A DNA stretch of 64,000 nt from Pseudaminobacter sp040045035 (GTDB lineage Bacteria; Pseudomonadota; Alphaproteobacteria; Rhizobiales; Rhizobiaceae): contig NZ_JBDZDS010000003.1 in assembly GCF_040045035.1 (NCBI RefSeq), positions 348,807-412,806 on the forward strand. Direction: 5' to 3'. The notes under the pieces are model-generated. The model had not been told where the DNA came from and made no database searches. It worked only from the letters and a program-made list of their open reading frames with translations. Shown piece by piece: positions 1 to 7,625 of the stretch (positions within the stretch are counted from its first letter, which is position 1; every line of letters starts with the position of its first letter). Position numbers and translations under genes: made by a program.

Positions 1-14
1 CGTGAGACTCCCCC

Positions 15-2300
15 TCACGCTCCCGCCGTAAACGCCGCGATCGCCGCCATGTTGACGATGTCCGAGTCCTTGGCATTCAGCGGCACGATCTGGACCGGCT
101 TGTTGAGGCCGACCAGTAGCGGGCCGATGACCGTGCAGCCGCCGAGCTCCTGCAGCATCTTGGTCGAGATCGAGGCCGAGTGGAATGCCGGCATGACCAG
201 CACGTTGGCCGGGCCCGACAGGCGGCAGAACGGGTATTGCTGCATGAGGCGCGGGTTGAGCGCGACGTCTGCGGCCATCTCGCCGTCATATTCGAAATCG
301 ACGCGGCGCTTGTCGAGGATTTTTACCGCTTCCTGGATGCGCTCGGAGCGTTCGCCGGCCGGGTGACCGAAGGTGGAATAGGCGAGCATGGCTATGCGCG
401 GCTCGTAGCCCATGCGGCGCGCGAAACCGGCGGCTTCCTCGGCGATGTCGGCGATCTGCTCGGCGTTCGGCATGTCGTGCACGGCCGTGTCGGCCACCAG
501 AACGGTGCGGCCGCGGCAGAGCGCGATCGACACGCCGATGACGCGGTGGCCGGGCTTTGCGTCGATGGCGCGGCGCACGTCTTCCAGCGCGGTGGAGTAG
601 TTGCGGGTGACGCCGGTGACCATGCCGTCGGCATCGCCCAGCGCCACCATGGCGGCGGCGAAATGGTTGCGGTCGTTGTTGATCAGGCGCTGGCAGTCGC
701 GGAACAGGAAACCCTGGCGCTGCAGGCGCTCGTAGAGGAAGTCGGCATAGATGGCGTTGCGACGCGACAGGCGCGCATTGATGATCTCGATGCCGGGCTT
801 GTCGAGGTCGACGCCGGCTTGCCGCGCGTTTTCCTTGATGACGTCGTCGCGGCCGAGCAGGATGGCGGTGCCGAGCTTCTGGTTCACATAGGACACGGCC
901 GCGCGCATCATCTGCTCTTCCTCGCCTTCGGTGAAGACGATGCGCTTGGGCTGGCGGCGCACGCGGTCATAGATGCGTTGCAGCGTGGAGGCGATGGGGT
1001 CGCGCCGGGCCGACAACTCGTTGGCGTAGCGGTCGAGGTCGAGGATCGGCCGGCGGGCGACGCCGGTGTCCATCGCCGCCTTGGCGACGGCGACGGGAAT
1101 CGCCGAGATGAGGCGCGGATCGAACGGCACCGGGATGATGTAGTTGGGGCCGAATTTCGGGCGATTGCCCTGGTAGGCGGCGGCGACGTCGTCGGGCACG
1201 TCCTGGCGGGCGAGATCGGCCAGCGCACGCGCCGCGGCGATCTTCATCTCGTCGTTGATGGTCGTGGCGCGTACGTCGAGCGCGCCGCGAAAAATGTAGG
1301 GGAAGCCGAGCACGTTGTTGACCTGGTTCGGATAGTCCGAACGGCCGGTGGCCATGATGGCGTCGGTGCGGATCTCGGCGACCTCCTCGGGCGTGATCTC
1401 CGGATCGGGATTGGCCATGGCGAAGATGATCGGGTTCTTGGCCATGGACTGGACCATGGTGGTGGTCAGCGCGCCCTTGGCGGAAAGGCCGAAGAACACG
1501 TCGGCGCCGTCCATGGCGTCGGCCAGGCTGCGGGCGTCGGTGACCACCGCGTGCGCCGACTTCCACTGGTTCATGCCTTCGGTGCGGCCCTGGTAGACCA
1601 CGCCCTTGGTGTCGCAGAGGATGACGTTTTCAGGTGCAAAGCCCATCGACTTGACGAGCTCGATGCAGGCGATGCCGGCCGAGCCTGCGCCGTTGCAGAC
1701 GAGTTTCGTGGTCTTGAGATCGCGGCCGGTGACCTCAAGCGCGTTGATGAGGCCGGCGGCGGCGATGATTGCCGTGCCGTGCTGGTCGTCATGGAAGACC
1801 GGGATGTCCATGATCTCGCGCAGGCACTGCTCGATGATGAAGCAGTCGGGCGCCTTGATGTCTTCAAGGTTGATGCCGCCGAAGGAGGGGCCCAGATAGC
1901 GCACGCAGTTGATGAATTCGTCGACGTCCGCCGTGTCGACCTCGAGGTCGATGGAATCGACGTCGGCGAAGCGCTTGAACAGCACCGCCTTGCCTTCCAT
2001 CACCGGCTTGGAGGCCAGCGCGCCGAGATTGCCGAGGCCGAGGATGGCCGTGCCGTTGGAGATGACCGCCACCATGTTGCCGCGGGCGGTGTAGTCGAAG
2101 GCGCGGCTGGGGTCTTCGGCGATGGCCTTCACCGGCACCGCGACGCCCGGCGAATAGGCGAGCGACAGGTCGCGCTGCGTGGCCATGGGCTTGGTGGGGC
2201 TGATCTCCAGCTTGCCGGGGCGGCCCATGGCGTGGAAATCCAGCGCTTCCTGGGCACCGATGGACGGACCTGCGTTGTCTGATTTGTTGCCGGATGCCAT
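15..2300 (-). CDS. maeB: NADP-dependent malic enzyme with phosphotransacetylase-like domain
   Basis: This 761-residue protein is a MaeB-type malic enzyme, which decarboxylates malate to pyruvate with reduction of NADP and so links the TCA cycle to pyruvate and NADPH supply in the cytoplasm. The N-terminal half (about residues 20-430) is the malic enzyme: the segments YSPGVAVPVKAI, FHDDQHGTA and CNGAGSAGIA (nucleotide binding) are clear. The C-terminal part (about 440-761) is the phosphotransacetylase-like domain typical of rhizobial and enterobacterial MaeB, usually regulatory (binding acetyl-CoA) rather than catalytic. Length is normal for the family. The ATG at 2298-2300 is used. The gene diverges from mutS with about 110 bp between them. 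The function is secure; the cofactor preference is assumed from the family. Confidence 0.95.
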   Translation of the reverse strand: MASGNKSDNAGPSIGAQEALDFHAMGRPGKLEISPTKPMATQRDLSLAYSPGVAVPVKAIAEDPSRAFDYTARGNMVAVISNGTAILGLGNLGALASKPVMEGKAVLFKRFADVDSIDLEVDTADVDEFINCVRYLGPSFGGINLEDIKAPDCFIIEQCLREIMDIPVFHDDQHGTAIIAAAGLINALEVTGRDLKTTKLVCNGAGSAGIACIELVKSMGFAPENVILCDTKGVVYQGRTEGMNQWKSAHAVVTDARSLADAMDGADVFFGLSAKGALTTTMVQSMAKNPIIFAMANPDPEITPEEVAEIRTDAIMATGRSDYPNQVNNVLGFPYIFRGALDVRATTINDEMKIAAARALADLARQDVPDDVAAAYQGNRPKFGPNYIIPVPFDPRLISAIPVAVAKAAMDTGVARRPILDLDRYANELSARRDPIASTLQRIYDRVRRQPKRIVFTEGEEEQMMRAAVSYVNQKLGTAILLGRDDVIKENARQAGVDLDKPGIEIINARLSRRNAIYADFLYERLQRQGFLFRDCQRLINNDRNHFAAAMVALGDADGMVTGVTRNYSTALEDVRRAIDAKPGHRVIGVSIALCRGRTVLVADTAVHDMPNAEQIADIAEEAAGFARRMGYEPRIAMLAYSTFGHPAGERSERIQEAVKILDKRRVDFEYDGEMAADVALNPRLMQQYPFCRLSGPANVLVMPAFHSASISTKMLQELGGCTVIGPLLVGLNKPVQIVPLNAKDSDIVNMAAIAAFTAGA

Positions 2301-2411
2301 GGTCTCGCGCGGTCCCTTCCCAAGCCGTTTTTTGTGGAGTGTTCGGGATTAAGGCTACACTTCGGCCCTGTAAACCGCCAATCAGGACAAAGCTCTTTTT
2401 TGGACGAGACA

Positions 2412-5174
2412 GTGAACGACGAAACGCCGATCCGCACCGAGGCAAGCACGCCGGCCCCAGGCAGCAGCGGCGCGACGCCGATGATGGAACAGTTTTTGGA
2501 GATCAAGGCGGCGAACCCGGATTCCCTGCTGTTCTACCGCATGGGCGACTTCTACGAGCTGTTCTTCGAGGACGCCGAGATCGCCGCCGCGGCGCTGGGC
2601 ATCGTGCTCACCAAGCGCGGCAAGCACCAGGGCCAGGACATCCCGATGTGCGGCGTGCCGATCCATGCGGCCGACGACTATCTGCAGAAGCTGATCGGGC
2701 TCGGCCACCGCGTCGCCGTCTGCGAGCAGATCGAGGACCCGGCCGAGGCCAAGAAGCGCGGCTCGAAATCGGTGGTCAAGCGCGACGTGGTGCGGCTGGT
2801 GACGCCGGGCACCATCACCGAGGACAAGCTGCTGGCGCCGGCGGAATCGAATTTCCTGATGGCGCTGGGGCGCGTGAAGGGCGGAGCGGACACAAGAGGC
2901 GGGGAGCGCGCTAGCGCGACAGGGAACCAAGCGGGCAGCTATGCGCTGGCCTGGATCGAGCTGTCGACCGGCATCTTTCGCGTGGCCGAGACGAGCGCCG
3001 ACAATTTGCTGGCCGATATCTTCCGCATCGACCCGCGCGAGCTGATCCTGCCCGAGCCGGTGTTTTATGATGCCGAGCTGAAGCCGGTGTTCGACCTTGT
3101 TGGGCGCGTGGCCAATCCGCAGCCGTCGAGCCTGTTCGACTCCGCCTCGGCGCCCGGCCGCATCGCGCGCTTCTTCGAGGTCGCGACGCCGGACAGCTTT
3201 GGCACCTTTTCACGCGCAGAGCTTTCGGCCATCTCGGGCGTCATCGCCTATGTGGAGAAGACGCAGAAGGCAGAGCGGCCGCCTCTGTCGCGGCCCGAGC
3301 GCGAGCAGTCAGGCGCGACGCTGTTCATCGATCCGGCCACGCGGGTCAATCTGGAACTCTTGCGCACCACCAGCGGCGGCCGCGACGGCTCGCTGCTGAA
3401 GGCCATCGACCGCACGGTGACAGGTGCCGGTGCGCGGCTTTTGGCCGACCGGCTGATGTCGCCGCTGACCGATCCGAAGGCCATCGCCCAGCGGCTGGAT
3501 TCGGTCGCCTTCTTCCTCGCCGAGCGGCGGGTGAGCGAAGCTCTGCGCGCCTGCCTGAAGGGCGTGTCCGACATGCCGCGCGCGCTGACCCGGCTGGCGC
3601 TGAACCGCGGCGGCCCGCGCGATCTCGGCGCGCTGCGCTCGGGTTTTGAGGCGGCGCTGGCGATACGCACGCTGTTCGCCGAAGTCGAAGTTCCGGCGGA
3701 AGTCTCCGAAGCGCTGGAAGCGATTTCGGCGCTGCCCGTTGCCTTTGCCGAGCATCTCACCGGGGCGCTGGACGACGACCTGCCGCTCTTGAAGCGCGAC
3801 GGCGGCTTTGTCCGCGCCGGCTATCATGCCGAGCTCGACGAAATGCGCGCGCTGCGCGACGAGTCGCGGCGCGTGATTGCCGGCATGGAGCGCGACCTGA
3901 TCGAGGAAACCGGCATCCGCTCGCTAAAAATCCGGCACAACAATGTGCTAGGCTATTACATCGAGGTGACGGCGAACCATCAGGCGATCATGAACGGCAC
4001 GGACGAGGCCAAGGCGCGCTTCATCCACCGCCAGACCATGGCCAACGCCATGCGCTTCACCACGACCGAACTGGCCGAGATGGAGACCAAGATCGCCAAT
4101 GCCGCCGACCGCGCGCTGACGATCGAGCTTGCAGCCTTCGACACGCTGGTGGCGGAAGCAGTCCGTGAGGCCGAGACGATCCGCGCCGGTGCGGCGGCCC
4201 TTGCCTCGCTCGACGTGTCGGCAGCCCTTGCGGTGCTGGCTACCAGCGAGAACTGGTGCCGGCCGCAAGTGGACGACAGCCTCGCCTTCGAGATCGTCGG
4301 CGGCCGCCACCCGGTGGTGGAGCAGTCGCTGCGCGCGGCGGCCGAGAACGCCTTCGTCGCCAATGACTGCAACCTGTCGCCCGAAGGCGGCGCCAAGGCC
4401 GGCGCCATCTGGCTGCTGACCGGCCCCAATATGGGCGGTAAATCGACCTTCCTGCGCCAGAACGCGCTTATCGCCATTTTGGCCCAGATGGGTTCGTTCG
4501 TCCCGGCGGCAAGCGCCCATATCGGTGTCGTCGACCGGCTGTTCAGCCGCGTCGGTGCCTCGGACGACCTGGCGCGCGGACGCTCGACCTTCATGGTCGA
4601 GATGGTGGAGACGGCGGCGATCCTCAACCAGGCGGGCGAGCGCGCGCTTGTCATCTTGGACGAGATCGGACGCGGCACGGCGACCTTCGACGGCCTGTCG
4701 ATCGCCTGGGCGGCGGTGGAATATCTGCACGAGAAGAACCGCTGCCGCGCGATCTTCGCCACCCATTTCCACGAGATGACGGCGCTGGCCGAGAAGCTGC
4801 AGCGCCTGCATAACGTCACCATGCGGGTGAAGGAGTGGGAAGGCGACGTGGTCTTCCTGCACGAGGTGGGCAAGGGCGCGGCCGACCGCAGCTACGGCGT
4901 GCAGGTGGCGCGGCTGGCCGGCCTGCCGGACGCGGTGGTGCAGCGGGCCAAGGACGTGCTGCACCAACTCGAGGCGGGTGAAACCTCCGGCAAGGCCGAC
5001 CGCCTGGTCGACGACCTGCCGCTGTTCTCGGCGGCGATGAAGAAGGAACCGCCGGCGCCGGCGAAGGTCGATGTCGTGGGGGCGGCGCTTGCCGCACTCA
5101 ATCTCGACGAGATGACCCCGCGCCAGGCGATGGAGGAGCTTTATCGGCTGAAGGAACTGGCGGCGCGGGGGTGA
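2412..5174 (+). CDS. mutS: DNA mismatch repair protein MutS
   Basis: MutS recognises mismatches and small loops and recruits MutL in an ATP-dependent manner. The mismatch-reading segment FYRMGDFYELFF, with the conserved Phe-X-Glu, lies near the N-terminus. The C-terminal ATPase has Walker A GPNMGGKST, Walker B LVILDEIGRGT and the ATHFHEM switch. I chose the GTG at 2412, which has a GGA-type ribosome site and gives 920 residues. An in-frame GTG at 2334 would add 26 unconserved residues lying in the maeB promoter region, and an ATG further in (just before the conserved MMEQ) is also possible. One oddity is a short glycine-, arginine- and serine-rich insertion around 2880-2937, coded partly by a 12-bp palindrome, between the mismatch and connector domains. 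The gene ends 9 bp before the convergent Rsm22 gene. Confidence 0.95.
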   Translation: MNDETPIRTEASTPAPGSSGATPMMEQFLEIKAANPDSLLFYRMGDFYELFFEDAEIAAAALGIVLTKRGKHQGQDIPMCGVPIHAADDYLQKLIGLGHRVAVCEQIEDPAEAKKRGSKSVVKRDVVRLVTPGTITEDKLLAPAESNFLMALGRVKGGADTRGGERASATGNQAGSYALAWIELSTGIFRVAETSADNLLADIFRIDPRELILPEPVFYDAELKPVFDLVGRVANPQPSSLFDSASAPGRIARFFEVATPDSFGTFSRAELSAISGVIAYVEKTQKAERPPLSRPEREQSGATLFIDPATRVNLELLRTTSGGRDGSLLKAIDRTVTGAGARLLADRLMSPLTDPKAIAQRLDSVAFFLAERRVSEALRACLKGVSDMPRALTRLALNRGGPRDLGALRSGFEAALAIRTLFAEVEVPAEVSEALEAISALPVAFAEHLTGALDDDLPLLKRDGGFVRAGYHAELDEMRALRDESRRVIAGMERDLIEETGIRSLKIRHNNVLGYYIEVTANHQAIMNGTDEAKARFIHRQTMANAMRFTTTELAEMETKIANAADRALTIELAAFDTLVAEAVREAETIRAGAAALASLDVSAALAVLATSENWCRPQVDDSLAFEIVGGRHPVVEQSLRAAAENAFVANDCNLSPEGGAKAGAIWLLTGPNMGGKSTFLRQNALIAILAQMGSFVPAASAHIGVVDRLFSRVGASDDLARGRSTFMVEMVETAAILNQAGERALVILDEIGRGTATFDGLSIAWAAVEYLHEKNRCRAIFATHFHEMTALAEKLQRLHNVTMRVKEWEGDVVFLHEVGKGAADRSYGVQVARLAGLPDAVVQRAKDVLHQLEAGETSGKADRLVDDLPLFSAAMKKEPPAPAKVDVVGAALAALNLDEMTPRQAMEELYRLKELAARG

Positions 5175-5183
5175 TTTCGACCC

Positions 5184-6155
5184 TCACTCCGTCCACACGG
5201 CATCGCCCCAATCGAGCTTGCGTGCGGCCTTGAAGGTGGCGCCGTCGCGGCGGGTGAGCAGGCGGTCGCCGGCGGTGCCCTCGGCGTCGCACAGCTTTAG
5301 CCGCACCATGCCGCTTGAGGCATGCGGTGGCGCCAGCACTCGCGCCTCAAACACCTCGCCCGCGTGCCGCGAGGCGGCGACGTAGATGAATTTTTCGTCT
5401 TCCCACGGCACCTCGCCGCCCTTGGCCAGACGGTGCAGGCGCGAGCGGGCGACGCGGCGGGAGAAATGGCACCAGTCGGGCGCGACGAGCGGGCATGCCT
5501 GCCGGTGCGGACAGGGCGCGACGAGATGCGCGCCGGCCTCGATCAGCCGTGCGCGGACGCGCAAGATGCGCTGCCAGCCGGCCGGCGTGCCGGGCTCGAC
5601 GATGACCAGCGTGTCGCCCGTCAGCGCCCATAGCCGGTCGACCAGCGGCTCGATCTTTTCAGGTGGCAACTCGTCCAGCACATAGGCGAGCGTAACGAGA
5701 TCGGCGCGTTTTAGGTCCGGAAATTTCCCCATCACATCGGCGGCCAGGTAGCGCGCGGTGACGGGCTCGGCGTGGCGGGCGAGGTCCGCGCCCACGGCGC
5801 GGATGGCCGGGCTCGCCTCGACCAGCGTGGCATCCTCAATGCTGTCCCAGCAGTCGCGCGCCGCCCAGAACACCGTGCCGGGACCGGCGCCGACATCGAT
5901 GAGGCTGCGCGGGCCGAAGTCCGCGCGGACTTCGGCAACGCTTTCAAGGCTGGCGCGCACCGCCGCATAGGTCGCCGGCAGGCGCGTCGCCAGATAGGCT
6001 TTTGCCGCCAGATCGTCCGACAGGTGCAGCCGCCCGTCGCGCGTCTCGGCGCGGTAGCGACGCGACAGCACCTCCGCCGCCTGCTTGAGCGTCGGCAGCG
6101 GCACGCCTTCGAGCGCCTTGTCGACCGCCTGGCGAAGGGCTGCGGGAAGTTCCAT
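5184..6155 (-). CDS. Rsm22-type small ribosomal subunit methyltransferase-like protein
   Basis: This 323-residue protein matches the Rsm22 family, predicted SAM-dependent methyltransferases related to mitochondrial small-subunit assembly factors. The SAM site is the segment LIDVGAGPGTVFWA (about residue 84), followed by the acidic segment TLVEAS. A cysteine-rich stretch, CPHRQACPL followed by WCHFSRR, corresponds to the metal or Fe-S binding region of the family. The methylated RNA position in bacteria is not known to me. The gene starts 17 bp after the Hsp70-like gene on the same strand, so the two are probably cotranscribed. It is convergent with mutS. Confidence 0.85.
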   Translation of the reverse strand: MELPAALRQAVDKALEGVPLPTLKQAAEVLSRRYRAETRDGRLHLSDDLAAKAYLATRLPATYAAVRASLESVAEVRADFGPRSLIDVGAGPGTVFWAARDCWDSIEDATLVEASPAIRAVGADLARHAEPVTARYLAADVMGKFPDLKRADLVTLAYVLDELPPEKIEPLVDRLWALTGDTLVIVEPGTPAGWQRILRVRARLIEAGAHLVAPCPHRQACPLVAPDWCHFSRRVARSRLHRLAKGGEVPWEDEKFIYVAASRHAGEVFEARVLAPPHASSGMVRLKLCDAEGTAGDRLLTRRDGATFKAARKLDWGDAVWTE

Positions 6156-6172
6156 GCCTGCTAAAATCCCTC

Positions 6173-7435
6173 TCAGGCGGTGCCGAATTTGCGGGCCGCA
6201 TCGAGCGACAGCCCGAGCCCGACCGAGCCGAACATATCGCCCTGCACCACCGTTGCACCCGGAAAAAGCGACAGCAGGCGGTTTTTGAGCATTGGAATGG
6301 CCGTCGAGCCGCCGGTGAGGAACAGCGTGGTGATGCGCTGGGCCTCGACGCCGGCGTCGGCAAGCGTCTTCTGCACCGTGTTCGCGACCCGCTCGACCGC
6401 CGCATCGATCGCCTCGTCGAGGCCGGCGCGCGTGACCGGCAGCGACAGCGTCTCCTCGGTCAGTTTCACGGTCATTGAGGTGTCGTCGCGGTCGGTGAGG
6501 TCGATCTTGGCGCGCTCCACCGTGCCGGCCAGCGCGTGGCCCTGGCGGTTGGCGACGATGTCGATCATGCGGTCAACCAGCTCAGGCTTTGCGGCCTCGT
6601 AGCGGATCTGGCGCAGGTCGGTCATGGCCTTCGGCGTATAGAGCATGTTGATGCGCTGCCAGGTGGCGAGGTCGTTGAAATAGCCGGCGGGCAGGTTGCG
6701 CTTGCCGTCCTTGGTTTGGGTCTTGTAGCCGAGCTCGGGCATCAGATGCGCGACCGACAGCAGCCGGTCGAAATCGGTGCCGCCGATATGCACGCCGGTG
6801 CTGGCGAGGATGTCGTCCTTGCGGTCGGCCGCGCGCGCCCGCTCGGGCGAGACGCGCACGATGGAGAAGTCGGAGGTGCCGCCGCCGATGTCGATGATCA
6901 GCGCCAGCTCCTCGCGCGTGACGCTCTGCTCGTAGTCGAGTGCGGCGGCGATCGGCTCGAACTGGAAGGCGATGTGCTTGAAACCCTGCGCGCGGGCGGC
7001 CGCTTCCAGCTGGTTCTGCGCGTCGCGGTCGGCGGCCTCGTCCTCGTCGACGAAATGCACCGGGCGGCCGAGCACGACGCTTTCGATGTCCGCGCCGACT
7101 TCGGCATCCAGCTGGTTCTTCAGGTTGGCGATGAAGGTGCCGATGATGTCGGAGAAGGCGAGATAGCGCGCCTTGATGCGCGTCTTCTCGTGGATCAGCG
7201 AGGAGCCCAGCACGCTTTTGAGCGCGCGCAGCAGGCGGCCCTCGGCATTCTCGGTGTAGTCGGCGATCGCGCGGCGGCCGAAATAGGTGCCGTTATCCTC
7301 GAAATTGTAGAAGACGGCGCTGGGCATGGCGACATGCTCGCCTTCGAGCGGCACCAGCTTCGGGCGGCCGCCGTGCATGTAACCGACCGTGGAGTTGGAC
7401 GTGCCAAAGTCGATGCCACCGCTGATCGGTTTCAT
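6173..7435 (-). CDS. Hsp70 family (YegD-like) protein
   Basis: This 420-residue protein is an actin-fold ATPase of the Hsp70 superfamily, similar to YegD rather than DnaK. The first phosphate loop is GIDFGTSNST near residue 8, the second is DIGGGTSDFS, and the adenosine motif FLTGGSTAIPML is near the C-terminus. It ends about where the nucleotide-binding domain ends, so it lacks the substrate-binding domain and lid of DnaK. It is unlikely to fold clients in the usual way, and its partner is unknown. I chose the ATG at 7433-7435 because AAGGAAA lies just upstream and the Hsp70 motif follows directly; the open frame extends further upstream without homology. It diverges from glnD over about 190 bp. 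Confidence 0.88.
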   Translation of the reverse strand: MKPISGGIDFGTSNSTVGYMHGGRPKLVPLEGEHVAMPSAVFYNFEDNGTYFGRRAIADYTENAEGRLLRALKSVLGSSLIHEKTRIKARYLAFSDIIGTFIANLKNQLDAEVGADIESVVLGRPVHFVDEDEAADRDAQNQLEAAARAQGFKHIAFQFEPIAAALDYEQSVTREELALIIDIGGGTSDFSIVRVSPERARAADRKDDILASTGVHIGGTDFDRLLSVAHLMPELGYKTQTKDGKRNLPAGYFNDLATWQRINMLYTPKAMTDLRQIRYEAAKPELVDRMIDIVANRQGHALAGTVERAKIDLTDRDDTSMTVKLTEETLSLPVTRAGLDEAIDAAVERVANTVQKTLADAGVEAQRITTLFLTGGSTAIPMLKNRLLSLFPGATVVQGDMFGSVGLGLSLDAARKFGTA

Positions 7436-7625
7436 GGGATTTTCCTTGTGCGAGATGACGGCCCGGCGCGGGGGAGAGAGGCGGTTACACAAGCCGCGCG
7501 GCAATGTCGAGGCGGCCGGCCAATTTTTCTGCGCGACCAAAAAGCGCCGCAAACGCACGCCCCATACCCAGGGGGTGAAAAAAGAGCTATAGACGCCGCC
7601 CTGAAAGCGAGGCTTTTAATCAGGC

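Noticed and set aside
180..2282. 700-codon plus-strand open frame opposite maeB
   Set aside because: It is antisense to a full-length malic enzyme gene and has low-complexity composition.
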